Positions 46,836 through 57,889 of a DNA stretch of 64,000 bases are shown here, piece by piece. Below the pieces are notes generated by a model. The model was not told the origin of the DNA. It saw only the letters and a list, made by a program, of their open reading frames with translations, and did not search any database. Every line of letters starts with the position of its first letter. Within the stretch, counting starts at the first letter, position 1. A program made the position numbers and the translations under genes. The DNA is from Polyporus tsugae (Eukaryota > Basidiomycota > Agaricomycetes > Polyporales > Polyporaceae): the NCBI GenBank assembly GCA_024305745.1, contig JAHRBS010000009.1:2170001-2234000 (forward strand), read 5' to 3'.

Positions 46836-48590
46836 ATGACTCCTTGCGAGGAGGCACCTCTACAGCCCCCGTTATCACCCTATATTTCCGCATCCCCGTC
46901 GATGGTACCGCACATCCTACGCGAACGCATATCTCAAGAGCTTGCAGACCTCGATGCGGAAGAGAAGGCACTTATCGACTCGATATCTCGCAAACGTCTG
47001 GAGCTGAAGAAGCTCTGGAACAGCTCGCTACCCATCCACAAGCTCCCGAATGAACTTCTCGTACAGATCTTTGCGGACTTCCAGGAGGTCGTTCGGAGAC
47101 CAGGAAAGCACACGTTTTGGCCACCGAACGTCCAACGTGCGCGGTTCCGTCTGGCCCGCTGGCAGGGTCTTATGCTCGTGTGCCGCCATTGGCGTGAAAT
47201 CTTGATGTCAAGTACAACGTTCTGGAGGATGGTCAGCTTGGACCAGCATATCGATTGGACGAAACTCTGTCTTGATCGTTCTGCTGCAGTGCCTCTCGAC
47301 GTTTATGTCAGGCATCACGACCGCTGCCCTCTCGATGTCTTATGCCCCCACATACATCGGTTCCAAACCTTCTCCTACGAAGTCGCTAGTGGCTCGCAGT
47401 CACGGACAGCATTTCCACCCCTCTTCGACAGAGACATGCCCCTCCTAGAATGCTTGAACCTCAGCGTCCTCGAGCGGACGCCCTACGACAACATGGATGC
47501 CGGCCTCACGTCGCGACGGCTGCCCCGCCTTCAAACTATGATGCTATCTCGGACGATGGCACCCCAAGATGCATCGCTGTATGCTCAGCTTCGGATGTTG
47601 TCGCTCTCTCGTTGCCCCCACATTCTCCCCTTCGACGGCTTCCTCGACGCGCTCGCAGCGAGTGTGCAGCTGGAAGAATTGGCCCTCACGGCCACGGTCC
47701 ACCGTCTCTCCGGCGAATGGGCACACCGCGGACCCGTTCCTCGGAGACCGCCCATATCTCTGCCACGCCTTCGCACAATCGCGTTGAGTGGGCACGGGAT
47801 CGTCCACACATCCCGTTTTCTCGCTCATCTGCAGCTACATCCTTCTGTGTCTCTTCGGATCTCTGGCGACGTTGAGGACTCTCAGGCTGACGATGATCAC
47901 GATTTCCCCGTCGCGACGAGCATCAGTGCGATGCTGCCGCCCAACCACTCCACCACGCTCCCTGTCCTCGCCATCGCTACTGAAGTCCGCATGACGATGG
48001 TGGTCGATTACTACTCGATGGTCTGTGCCAATCCAAGCCGTGCCGACGCTGCGATGGAACACGCTATCCTTTCGTTGTCCATAATAGACGATTCTGATTG
48101 GACGCGTCCGGTCATGGCGCAGGGGCTGGAGGACCTCGTGGAGTGCTTGGGACGGTCTCCGCTCACAAGCCTCACGGTCGATGGGAACCACAGTTACGGG
48201 ACTATCGACGCATGGGAGAGGGTCTTCCGGACGTTCCCGCTCCTCCAGGAGCTCGATATTGGCGAAAAGCGTGATGTCACCAATGTTTTCCTTGGTCTCC
48301 ACGCAGCTTCGACGCCCTTTCCCGATGGAGCGGTCGCTTGCCCACACCTGAGGCGCGTCGTTGTTGACGGGCTCAGTCTTGCGGCGACGTACGCGGCGCT
48401 GCGCGAGTGCTTCGTGTATCGCAGTGACCGGGGAGTTGTGTTGGAGGTCCTTGACCTGGAATACCTGTTTCACGGGGAGGACTTGACTTCGGAAGCGCGA
48501 TATGCGTTCATCGAGGACTTGCGTCGGGTGGTGGAGTGCGTCCGGGTGAAGGTGAGGATTCAGAGCAGTGAGTCGGATGAAGAACAATAG
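46836..48590 (+). CDS. F-box protein with leucine-rich C-terminal region, intact
   Basis: Single-exon frame of 584 aa from ATG 46836; an in-frame ATG at 46797 is an alternative start. An N-terminal helix (HILRERISQELADLDAEEKALID) precedes the F-box (IHKLPNELLVQIFADF, then LMLVCRHWREILMSSTTFWRMV). The remainder has repeated LPRL-type strands typical of diverged leucine-rich repeats in agaricomycete F-box proteins. It ends in an acidic tail. It is presumed to be a substrate receptor of an SCF E3 ligase; target unknown. Relatives in the window are the broken copies at 42.6 and 53.5 kb. The start was chosen because homologous copies share the AG|ATG junction, hinting at a leader intron. Confidence 0.8.
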   Translation: MTPCEEAPLQPPLSPYISASPSMVPHILRERISQELADLDAEEKALIDSISRKRLELKKLWNSSLPIHKLPNELLVQIFADFQEVVRRPGKHTFWPPNVQRARFRLARWQGLMLVCRHWREILMSSTTFWRMVSLDQHIDWTKLCLDRSAAVPLDVYVRHHDRCPLDVLCPHIHRFQTFSYEVASGSQSRTAFPPLFDRDMPLLECLNLSVLERTPYDNMDAGLTSRRLPRLQTMMLSRTMAPQDASLYAQLRMLSLSRCPHILPFDGFLDALAASVQLEELALTATVHRLSGEWAHRGPVPRRPPISLPRLRTIALSGHGIVHTSRFLAHLQLHPSVSLRISGDVEDSQADDDHDFPVATSISAMLPPNHSTTLPVLAIATEVRMTMVVDYYSMVCANPSRADAAMEHAILSLSIIDDSDWTRPVMAQGLEDLVECLGRSPLTSLTVDGNHSYGTIDAWERVFRTFPLLQELDIGEKRDVTNVFLGLHAASTPFPDGAVACPHLRRVVVDGLSLAATYAALRECFVYRSDRGVVLEVLDLEYLFHGEDLTSEARYAFIEDLRRVVECVRVKVRIQSSESDEEQ

Positions 48591-49061
48591 GAGAGCGACG
48601 GAGAGGCGTAGCGCTGTGACTTGTATCGTACGCTTGTTTTTGAGGTCCCTACGGTACATCTTACATAGACAAGAAAATGTCCTTGCATGGACTGTGTGAG
48701 TGACCAAGCTTCGAGAGCATTCAATCTATCTCGCTCCATGCTATCCAACCGGCGGGCGGTGGCTAACTGCGCTGATGAGTCCCGGCCGCCGACTGCCCAG
48801 AGCAGAGGGCGCTTGATGCGCCCTCAGTTGCGATATCAGGAAGCGTCTGGGGACGAGGTGTTCGGGTAGGCCCGGGGAAGTTTGCGGGCCGAAGCTGGAG
48901 GGCGCTTCAGGCGCTTGGTGATGCGCCTTGTTGCACCAACTTGAACTTGTGCGTCCAATTGTTCGTCGGCCACAGCAGCGACACCCTCCTTCGCTCACCC
49001 TTTTTGAAGCCCATAACGACGGGCCAGTGCGCCCCACGCACCCTTGCACCCTACCACCATC
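48591..49061. other. Spacer with GC-rich inverted repeat
   Basis: No gene. Contains GAGGGCGC-TTGAT-GCGCCCTC (about 48804-48824) and a related GAGGGCGCTTCAGGCGC (about 48899). Confidence 0.5.
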
Positions 49062-50279
49062 ATGCTCCCCTCCAACAAACTCTCACCACACTCCGCATCC
49101 CCATCGACCTCCCCTGCGACCCACAACAAGCATCTGAAGCGCAGGCGCAGCAAAGATTCAATGACCTTCACCTCTGTGTCCCTCACGGCCCCCGAACCAA
49201 CCGCGACGTCTCCGATACTCTCTCCAATCATCCTACCGGACATCCGCCGCAACCCCGACGAACCCTACGTCGAACCACCATCCCCTGTTCCCACCGAGAT
49301 CGTCGAAGAGCCCGTGGAGCTGTCCAACGAAGACCATGTGGTTGCCGCGAAGGAGGCTGGTATCAAGGTGCGCGACTTCGCATACAGACCCCAGCCCAAG
49401 GCCCGCCGCGATATCCGTGCACCAGAGTACTGGAGCAGGCCTCTCGACAAGCTCGTCGTCCACGACCGCTACATCCGCCTCAACCCTTCAAGTGACCGGT
49501 TCGGTCACGGTATCCCCGGGAAGCTGCTCTGGGGTCTTCTCTCCACGGGCTTGGTCTCGAAGGAGGAAGCGGAGATGAACTGGCGGCCTGGAGAATGGAA
49601 GGCGTACAAGGCGTATGTGAACCGCCCGCTCGGCCCCTACCCTGTCTGCCTCCCGAAGGCGTTCAAGAAGCCTACCATCGCCTACCGCAAGAGGCTGGTC
49701 CAGGATACGTTCGACCAGGAGCTCAGCCCCAAGGACCTGCGTCCGGAGGACGAGGTGCACATGCCGCCCGACGTGCCGGGCATGGACGAAGGGCCCAAAC
49801 ACCTGCCAGAGCCAGAGCGAGCCCTTCGGAGGATCGTCCGTGCCCCTGCAAGCGCCACCTATCGCACCGTGTACGACGTGCCGTCACAGCGGAAGACTGC
49901 CTCCAAACCCTCCAAGTCGCCGCACGCGCCTTCCCAGCCACAATCCGCGAAACCCACACTCTCTCGCCCTGCGACACCCACTCCGTCGTCATCGACATCT
50001 GCTGCAGGCCACAACGCCACTGTCGATGCCGTGCACGTCGACAAGCGGCGTCGAACCAGCGGGCCTCCGGCAGTCCCCAGCCTCGGCGGGTCGAACACCC
50101 CACCGGCCACGCCGCCTGCGGGCCCCTCGCGCAACCTGGGCCAGACGTCTCGCAAGGCAAGCTACAGTCCCGAGGGCTCGTCGCGGTCGGAGACACCACC
50201 CGCCGACGAGGCGCCTCGCCGCCCGCTGGGTCGCACCCTCACCCGCACGGCGACGCTCAGCCGTATCCCTGTGCAATAA
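49062..50279 (+). CDS. Unknown protein, conserved-looking core and disordered tail (405 aa)
   Basis: Single exon from ATG 49062 to TAA. The first ~75 residues are serine/proline-rich. A central block of about 150 residues looks folded and basic-aromatic: AKEAGIKVRDFAYRP, APEYWSRPLDKL, LLWGLLSTGLV and WKAYKAYVNRPLGPYP. The last ~150 residues are low-complexity, with SRPATPTPSSS-type composition and a KRRR cluster that could serve as a nuclear localisation signal. I do not recognise the core. It lies between two F-box genes and shows strong codon bias and GC content like the housekeeping genes, so it is probably expressed. Confidence 0.7.
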   Translation: MLPSNKLSPHSASPSTSPATHNKHLKRRRSKDSMTFTSVSLTAPEPTATSPILSPIILPDIRRNPDEPYVEPPSPVPTEIVEEPVELSNEDHVVAAKEAGIKVRDFAYRPQPKARRDIRAPEYWSRPLDKLVVHDRYIRLNPSSDRFGHGIPGKLLWGLLSTGLVSKEEAEMNWRPGEWKAYKAYVNRPLGPYPVCLPKAFKKPTIAYRKRLVQDTFDQELSPKDLRPEDEVHMPPDVPGMDEGPKHLPEPERALRRIVRAPASATYRTVYDVPSQRKTASKPSKSPHAPSQPQSAKPTLSRPATPTPSSSTSAAGHNATVDAVHVDKRRRTSGPPAVPSLGGSNTPPATPPAGPSRNLGQTSRKASYSPEGSSRSETPPADEAPRRPLGRTLTRTATLSRIPVQ

Positions 50280-51339
50280 GCACAGTGCAAGTCCTTCCGC
50301 GTCAGGTTTAGACAGTTTCGTCTCCAGACGTACATCTCATGTATCTCTAGCAATCGCGTTGCGTTATCTGTTGCACCCGCCACTCGTGTTGTCATTCCCG
50401 AGCTGTATTGTTTTCCGTGCATGTGGCGTACATAGACACTCACCATCCACCACCAAGACACCTACCAAGGCTGCCAGGTTTTTATACACACGGCTCCATG
50501 ACTCGTTGTGCACATCACTATTGGCCATAGACCGTTGGTACACGTGATTGTAGAATACCATACTCGCCATTTTCGGCGCATGTTTGTAGTTTACCCGCTT
50601 CATTCTAGTGCGAATGTGTACACCGTATGTATACGTAAACCAAACGCAGTGTGTGCTCTGGGACGAAAGTAATCTTGAAGTTAAAAGTTACGATTGTTCT
50701 CCCGAGCGCTTGCGGCGCCGACCTCCTTGACCAACTACGACGCCGTCGCAACTCCGTCGAACTCCAATGTGCATCAAATGGACACCAGTCCAGGCGCAAG
50801 ATGGTGCCGCTTCCTACCCAAGCACGACATATTCGGACACCACGAAGTACCGCTCGAGAGGCGAAAGACTCCAGGCCAGGAACGCACGCACCACTTAGTA
50901 GCCCCTTTGTGAGCCCGTTGTTGTGTCCTCACGACAATTTTTGCAATTCCGAGTGCAAGGCTGTTCAGGTCTGCCCATTGCGGGTGTCTGGGGCAGGTCA
51001 TTCAAGGTTTATGCGTCATGGTGCGGTTCAGTTTCTCGTGTGTGAAGGCTGACTGGGCCAGGTGGACGGACAACGGCCGAGCAGTGGTCTGGTTGATTCG
51101 AATGGGCACATTGTTGCCAACAGTATAAGTTGGCGACATATACAGACCGCAGAGTGCATCCGACACCCCGGGGTATATCAGTGGCCCAACACGCACAACA
51201 TAGTACGCAACCCGCGATTCGTTGCCTTCGCGGCGGTACGCCCGGTGAGTGATACCATGGTTCAGATTCGGTTGCAGTGGCTCATCCTACTTTTGGGCGG
51301 TCCAGAGACTCGTCCACCCCGTAGGAACTGCCCGACAGC
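50280..51339. other. Spacer upstream of F-box gene
   Basis: About 1 kb with no supported gene. The last 100 bp before 51340 share only short blocks with the leader of the inverted paralogue (45813-45890). Confidence 0.4.
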
Positions 51340-52800
51340 ATGCTCAGCCTCCCCAACGAGCTCATCGCTCTGCTTCTCGTGCGCCTTTCCGAAGGACCCG
51401 AGATCGACGAGTCATCTTGGCCACTGCGAAGCAGCTCCCAGGCATGGCTCCCGCTCGCACAGACTTGCCACCGCGTGCACGAAGTTGCTGTCTCCACTCA
51501 GCACCTCTGGCGCTGCATCGCCGTCTTCTCGACGATTGGGGGACTGGACGTTGCGCTGGGTCGGTCTGGAGGCCTTGAGATTGACGTGATCTTCCATAGG
51601 CCATACATTATCCCGTCGGCATTCATGCTGCTGGCCCCGTATGGTGCGAGGATCCGCACGCTCGTCATCGTCGAGGCCGACTGCAACACGCACTCGGCGT
51701 TGCGATTCCTACTCGCGCGACCGATGCCGGCGCTGACCACGTGCCAGGTCCACATCGTCCAACAGGATATCCCCCAGCACCGCCGCCATGGCGAGATGCG
51801 GTTCGCAGCCGACCACGCTCTCATCCCCAATTTGCGAACCCTACAGCTAGGCATCCTCCGATTGGACTGGGTGTCAGCGATGATCCCCCGCCTCCGCAGG
51901 CTCTCCTTGTGCAAGTCACTCCCCCGCGTCTTCTTAACTTTCGACCGCTTTCTCGACGTCCTGCAGTCCTGCACCGCCCTCGAGTACCTCAAAATTGTTC
52001 GCTCGCCGCCATTCATAACCCCCGTCCCCGCAACCGAGCGCACAATTGCTCTCCCCAACCTGCGGACGCTCATCCTCGAGTCCTCTGATTACGCCGAGGT
52101 GTCCGCGCTGCTGGCCCACTTGCAGCTCAGCGAGCACGTCGACCTCGATATCAACTTGGACATCGACACCGACATCGAGGAGGAAGCTGTCCTCATCATC
52201 CCCAACATCCTCCCCACGGACCCAATCCGCCTCCCGCTCCTCGCGTCCGCGACGTCGGCCTCGCTCACCTCTGACAGCGCCGTTCTCATCGAGTGCATCG
52301 GCCCCGGACGGCTGCAAGCCTTCCTCAATCCCGCGTCCGCCACGGAGACGGACCAAGGGTGGCACTACACGCCGTCGCAGGCTGTCGCACACTTCTGCGC
52401 CCTCCTCGCGCATGCGCCCCTCCGCGCACTCGAACTGCGGCTGGCATGGCCATACGCGGGTGAGACGTGCGCGGCGAGCGGGATGTTCGCGCATGTGTTT
52501 CACACGTTTTCTGCGCTCGAGGAGCTGGTGTACGGCGGTGGCGCGAACGAGGCGAGTGACAGGCAGCTCCTTGATGCGCTGGCGGGCGTCGCGCTTCCCC
52601 GGCTGCGCGTGCTGCAGCTTCGAGAGTGGAACGGGGAGTTGGTACCCTTTTTGGTTCAGGTTCTGCAGATGCGCATGACGCGGGGCTTGCGGCTATCTCA
52701 GCTGGACATTCAGCTTGCGCTCGGGAGCGAGGACGTGTCTGACATGGGGCTGCGGGCCCTTCAGCAGCTAGTGGACGGAGATGTCATGGTGAGATACTAG
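51340..52800 (+). CDS. F-box protein, intact copy of inverted pair (486 aa)
   Basis: Single exon from ATG 51340. The F-box (LSLPNELIALLLVRL, then HRVHEVAVSTQHLWRC) is at the very N-terminus. It is followed by leucine-rich segments (LIPNLRTLQLGILRLDW, IPRLRRLSLCKSLPRV and others) and an acidic strand DLDINLDIDTDIEEE. Probable SCF substrate receptor, target unknown. Its inverted paralogue at 45812-44270 is nearly identical up to about codon 410, then diverges sharply. That pattern suggests gene conversion. This copy lacks the frameshifting insertion and has a continuous frame to TAG. Confidence 0.8.
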   Translation: MLSLPNELIALLLVRLSEGPEIDESSWPLRSSSQAWLPLAQTCHRVHEVAVSTQHLWRCIAVFSTIGGLDVALGRSGGLEIDVIFHRPYIIPSAFMLLAPYGARIRTLVIVEADCNTHSALRFLLARPMPALTTCQVHIVQQDIPQHRRHGEMRFAADHALIPNLRTLQLGILRLDWVSAMIPRLRRLSLCKSLPRVFLTFDRFLDVLQSCTALEYLKIVRSPPFITPVPATERTIALPNLRTLILESSDYAEVSALLAHLQLSEHVDLDINLDIDTDIEEEAVLIIPNILPTDPIRLPLLASATSASLTSDSAVLIECIGPGRLQAFLNPASATETDQGWHYTPSQAVAHFCALLAHAPLRALELRLAWPYAGETCAASGMFAHVFHTFSALEELVYGGGANEASDRQLLDALAGVALPRLRVLQLREWNGELVPFLVQVLQMRMTRGLRLSQLDIQLALGSEDVSDMGLRALQQLVDGDVMVRY

Positions 52801-53485
52801 TTGGCACTGGGGCGTATGTCCAGTCCCCGACAGTGTGTATATGAATATTTGAATCGAAGCTGTACTGCGGCATTGCCTCCATGATGTCGCCTTGGAGTAC
52901 AGCGCGAGGTAGGACGTGATCGCGGCCGCGAGAAGTCGTGCTTGTGCTTGTGCTTGTGCTTGTGCTTGTGCTGGGGCGGAGACTCGGAGTGGATGTAGCT
53001 CTTGTTCTCGTCGTACGTGGACTTTGCGCTATTCTTCTCGCCACCGTACAGCCTGAGAACCTACTGATACCTATGAACTTAGGTTACTGTTTGGATTTAC
53101 GTAGTACCCGCAGCAAATGCGTATTTTGAAAGCGGCACCTTCAAGCCTGCTTTAAACCACCCGACTACGTCTGTCAGACTCGGCTCTCCTCTTGTTCTCC
53201 AGACCACTCGCTCTCGCTCATGTGGACACAGTCCACTGCCTTTGGAACTTAATCCTTCAAGAACGCACCGCGCGGCCCAACTGGCACCACCGACAAACAC
53301 TGAGACGCAACACTAAGACGCACAACTATTTGGACGACGTACCACCATGTCCGGGGATCCCGCTGCAGACAAGTGGTGGTTCCGGTGAATATATATGTGT
53401 CGAACACCAATGTTTTACCTACTACATAAGCTCATGTCCCGATCTACATGCAGTACTGCGAACCATACAGCACCTCGCGACATGG
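52801..53485. other. Convergent spacer between two F-box genes
   Basis: About 685 bp at the 3' ends of a plus-strand and a minus-strand F-box gene. Contains a hexanucleotide repeat; otherwise no feature. Confidence 0.4.
52937..52973. repeat. (GTGCTT)n minisatellite
   Basis: About six tandem GTGCTT hexamers. Confidence 0.85.
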
Positions 53486-55248
53486 CTACATCTCTCCCTC
53501 ACCCTCCTCTGGTCTCACATCCGACTCGCCGTGAAACGTTTGGATACATTCCGCTGCCTTACAAAAATCCTTGACGAAAGCACGACGCACTTGCGGAGTC
53601 GAACTCTCCGTGTCGAGCAAGTATTGCAGGTTGAGGACCTGGAGGACAACTCCCCTGCCGCTACGATACCGGAGACATTCCTTCATCGCCACGTATGTGT
53701 CCACCAGACCTAATCCTGCGACTTGTAGGTGGTTGAGGTTGCGACACGCGACCGGAGAGTCCCCATGAGCCGTAGACGCTGCGTGAAGCCCGCGGAAAAC
53801 GTCGGTGACGTCCGATCCAGAGGACCCGCCGACGTCGACCTCCTCGAGGAGCGGGAACGTCCGGAACACGCTCTCCCAGGCTTCCACGGTCCCGTGGCTG
53901 TGGTCCCCCTTGACCGTGAGGTGTGTTAGAGGAGATCGTCCGAAGCATTCGACGAGATCAACTAGTCCCTGCGACATGAACCAATCCCAGTCGGGGTTAT
54001 CATCCATGGACAACGCGAAACGAGCGTGGGGAAACTCCGGGAAGTAGCCACAGCCTATCTCGTAGTCGTTACCCCAGATCGTCAGGTCGGCTTTGGTGGC
54101 GATAGCGAGGATAGGGAGCGTGGTGGAGCGGTTCGGCGGTAGCATTGCGCTGATGGTGCCCACGGTACCGGGGATCACGCCCAATGCGTCCGACTCCTGA
54201 AAGTCCCCGTCGATTGAGAGGATCAAGGAAGGTTGAAGATGCAAATGAGCCAGGAAACGGGACGTGCGAGTTAGCTCGTGGTCCTCCAACGTGAATTTGC
54301 GGAGGCGCGGCAGGGATATAGGTAGTCTGCGAGGGTCGGGGCCGCGGTACATCCACTCGTCGGAGAGATAGTAGAGCGTGCCCTTGAGTGTCAATTCTTC
54401 CAGTCGCTCACTTGCTACGAGGATGTCGAGAAAGGTGTCGAAGGAGAAATTGTATGAGCAACAAGAGAGCGAGAGGGCTCGGAGCTGAGCGAACAGTGAC
54501 GTTTCCTGAGGCGCGACCGTCCCGTACAGCACTAGGGTTCGAAGGCGAGGAAGCCGCTGCGAGGTAAGGTAGGCGTCAATGTTGACTTCGGGCCCGAGGA
54601 CGTTGAGGTGTAGATCTTCTAGAAGAGGCATGAAGGTCTTGAAGAGGGGTACGAGCAAGTGCAGACTATACGGTTGGACGTCTAAGCGGAGAATTTTCAA
54701 CCGATGCGTATGGGGGTGGAGGACTTCGAGAGAGCAGCGGTCTTGACGCCCACTGGGGCACAGACATCCATAGATGCCGCCGCAGAGCGGGTGAGGCAGA
54801 GGTTCGTCCAGTTGATATGTCGTTTCAAATCGACTTTCCGCCAAAACGTTGGAGTTGAGACAAATACGTCGCGCCAGTGGCAACATACCAGCATAAGATC
54901 ATGCCAGCCGATCTGGGACGGTCCGCGCAGGAGAATCGCTGACCAGAGAGATGGCTTCGGCGGCCTAGAAGTGACATCCTGGAAGTGGGCAAAGATTTGA
55001 ACGAAGAGTTCATCGGGGAGTCTGTGAATGAGGAGAGAGCCGTTCCAGAGCCGATTCAACTCCAAACGTTTGCGAGATATCGGGTCTATCAGCTCCTTCT
55101 CTTTTTCAGCTAGTTCTGCGAGTTCATGAGATATCTGTTCACGCAGGATGTGCGATGCAGTAGACGGGGGCAGAAGTGTAGACGCCATATGCCGAAGGAG
55201 GGTGGAGAGGTGCGTCCTCGGAAGGGGCCATCTGCGAAAAGTTTGCAT
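53486..55248 (-). pseudogene. F-box gene with frameshift after the F-box
   Basis: The minus strand opens near 55248 or 55188. It encodes SHILREQISHELAEL, an F-box (IHRLPDELFVQIFAHF) and CCHWRDVFVSTPTFWRKV, then ends out of frame at 54697. From about 54760 the homologous continuation (DRCSLEVLHPHTHRLKILRL through to the acidic tail at 53486) is in another frame, one nucleotide off, near the sequence GATGTCTGTGCCCC. The leader also carries 4 nt more than the homologue at 46836 between the AG|ATG junction and the conserved PHILRE. It is a diverged paralogue of the intact gene at 46836, probably inactive or truncated. Confidence 0.75.
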
Positions 55249-55871
55249 ATCAATGGATCAATTATGAAGGAGGGCGTAAGCAAGCATACCGAAGTCCGGA
55301 CTAATACACGCAGTATAGTACCGACCCAGCTGCCACTCCCACAACCACGCGCGAGTTCTTGTCAGAGACTCAGAGGTGACTTTCTGGCGTGTCCACAAGA
55401 TCCGACCTATAATTAAAAGACAAATTAGCACCACCTCCTTGATCCATTGTCGCCACGTGCATTTACTTGTACGAGCGGGCCCCAGTATGTCCGGAGGTTT
55501 GTAGCAGGGAGGCCTGACGACAAAATGTAGATAATTTCCAGTACTTGTAACGAAAACGTTTTGTGGATGTATGGACAAGGAGTTTCCTTTGCCCCGAGCA
55601 ACTTGGAATTTTTGAATGAAAGAGACGAGGTAGGAGGAGGAGGATGACTTAGGTGAGAAAGGCTCGGTTGAATTCCAGGGGCCGAACGTGTCGCCGAGAA
55701 CGGAGAATATGTCATCGTATGTCATCGCGCGGACGCGAACCGGACACGATCGCACGATCGTGAGACTGTACATACCACGTCGCGCCCTCGCGCGGGGCCG
55801 CATCGTAGCCTCCGCACACCCCCATCCTTTCCCCTCGCCCAGCACAAGCACCCCACATTCTGCTTACCACC
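55249..55871. other. Divergent promoter region, F-box copy and DUF2470 gene
   Basis: About 620 bp. No ORF with family features. Confidence 0.4.
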
Positions 55872-56748
55872 ATGGCCGGCGATCCAGTCGCAGAGAAGTC
55901 CGGGTTCCTGTGCATGTACATGTCGAACCACCCCGACACGCTCGTCTCGTACGTGCGTTACTGGGGCAAGGTCAAGGAGCAGGTCAGCACCGCGAAGCTC
56001 GTCTCGATCGACACCAAGGTGCATATCGCATTCCCCCGTCTCTAGACTATGACATCTCGCGGGAGTGCTAATGGGGACGTGCGGGCAGGGCATGAACCTG
56101 ACGTACCAGCCCAAGGGCAGCTCGACGAGCAAGGAGGTCCGAGTGGAGTTCGACCCTCCGCTGGCGGGGTACGAGGAGGTGAAGCCTCGCTTGATGGATA
56201 TGAAGGCGGTCGCGGAGGAGCAGCTTGGGATGGTGCGTACTCCATACGTGCTGCTTGCGTACGCCCTGCTTGCTGACGGCACCGTCGGTGTCGATGGTAC
56301 AGGTCAAGGCACCCCAGGTCACGTCCTTCCAGTTCCACCGACACATGTTCACCACGCTCGCCGCGCTTGCTTTCCTGGTGTACTCGACATACGCGCCGTC
56401 GATGAAGCACACTGAACACGCGCACCTGTTTGCGCTAGGCAATACCGTTCTGTCCTTCCTCCCCCCCTGGATGGTCCAGTTTGCCTGGGGACTTGTGCTC
56501 TTCTTCCACAGCCTCGAGTCCCTCTACGTCGCCACGTTGTGCAAGAAACATCAGACGGGACTGGTCGTCGGGGTGAGTTACATGCTGTATTGTCTCCACG
56601 CTATTCACAGTTTAACACGCACGTATCCTTTCTGTATCGTAAGCTGCAATATTGGCTGTCGGCATTGATGGTCGGCTTCCCGACCATAATAGTGCTCAGG
56701 AAGCAAATACAGGAGGCACGTATTGCTAGCATTTTGAAGGGACAATGA
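55872..56748 (+). CDS. DUF2470 domain membrane protein (232 aa)
   Basis: Exons: 55872-56018, 56089-56232, 56303-56572 and 56611-56748, all phase 0. Residues 8-95 resemble DUF2470, a domain shared with the C-terminal part of HugZ-like haem utilisation proteins; conserved features here are MSNHPDTLVSYVRYW and the KLVSIDTKGMNLTY strands. A C-terminal region with three hydrophobic segments follows: around TLAALAFLVY (about 108-124), LSFLPPWMVQFAWGLVLFF (about 140-160) and LSALMVGFPTIIVL (about 202-216). It is probably an integral membrane protein, and its biochemical role is unknown. A small exon 1 fragment of the same family lies at 40.5 kb. Confidence 0.78.
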
Positions 56749-56973
56749 TCGTCGCCCGCACACTCTAGCCGCGCCTGTAATGTTGTACGACTAGATATAA
56801 TACATACCCTTGAACTGTCTCCGTATGCGGTATACAGTGTTGCTCGAGGCGCGAGGCATTTCGGCCCAACGAACGAAAGCCACGATGGATTGCACGACAA
56901 TATACACAACGGAGGACGGAGATCTACAATTACAGAACGGGGAACGCACGCGTGTGAAGGAATCGAATCTTGC

Positions 56974-57705
56974 TCAGTACCGGTAACGGGTCGAGTAGTC
57001 TGGCGAGGTGACAGATAAGCGTGCGCACGCAGGTGCTAAAATGAACGGCGGACGAACCTTTGGGCGAAACGACGAGACCGCGGCCCTTGGAAGCACCACG
57101 GTAGACGGTTTCGATGATGTCAATTAGCTAAACGATAGCGAGGACGGCGAGGAACCAGATCAGCGATTGGACGTGCTTGGCGTGGCGGCAACTCACTTCC
57201 TGTTTGTTATCCATTGGCCAATTACTGAGGCGGTGGAGGATGGGATGTAAGCGGCGTGCCAGGACCTGGAGGAGCAGCGGAACGTACATCTTATTGTTGT
57301 TACCCGTCCCCAGATCTATCATGATGTGCTTGTTCCTGGTATACGACAAGTCAGCCGTCATTCTTTCCGCTCTATCCAGAAACCACAGACGCACCGGTAG
57401 AAGAACATGACCGTGCACGGGTCATACAACTCATACATCTGCCCCACCTGCCGTCAGACACAGCGGTCCGTCTCCCCGAATGCGTTACGCACCTTGTTGA
57501 AGTCCGGGACGTCGGTGATGTCGACGAGATAGATGACGGCGAAGTTCTGGACCTTGTCTGCCACAGCGTGGAGGGTCTCGTCCATCGTCATGCACTGGCT
57601 GTCCCAGTCGTGCCCGAAGCGGATCACGACGACGCGATCCTCCTCGGACTTGATCGCCTCGTCGACGTGCCAGCCAGAAGGGAGATGTGGGAGGAAGTAG
57701 GACAT
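56974..57705 (-). CDS. DIB1: DIB1/Dim1, U5 snRNP thioredoxin-fold protein
   Basis: Six exons on the minus strand: 57705-57493, 57438-57395, 57335-57288, 57224-57197, 57127-57058 and 56999-56974, giving 142 aa, the same length as human Dim1 (TXNL4A). It reads MSYFLPHLPSGWHVDEAI, RVVVIRFGHDWD, IYLVDITDVPDFNK, MYELYDPCTVMFFYR, DLGTGNNNKINW and VVSPKDYSTRYRY, nearly identical to the human protein. Dim1 is an essential tri-snRNP component that must leave before spliceosome activation. The longer frame upstream of ATG 57705 runs into the neighbouring gene's leader and is not coding. It lies head to head with cyclophilin H. Confidence 0.97.
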
Positions 57706-57889
57706 CTTGCGAGTGGTGTGTCCGGAGCCAACTTGTGTGACACAGTCGAGGATAGAACGCGGCGCAGGCATGTTTACGTCTATTTGTCTCGGACTGAACA
57801 CGAGCGCTTCAGCCCTCAGCTCGGTCATTCCAAATCTTCCACTGTGTCCCTCGCAAGCTCTTTGATCCCTCCGGCCACCCGCCCACAAG
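57706..57889. promoter_or_regulatory. 184-bp bidirectional promoter, DIB1 and cyclophilin H
   Basis: The two start codons face away from each other with only 184 bp between them, so both promoters and leaders must be within it or overlap the genes. No TATA box is obvious. Confidence 0.65.
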
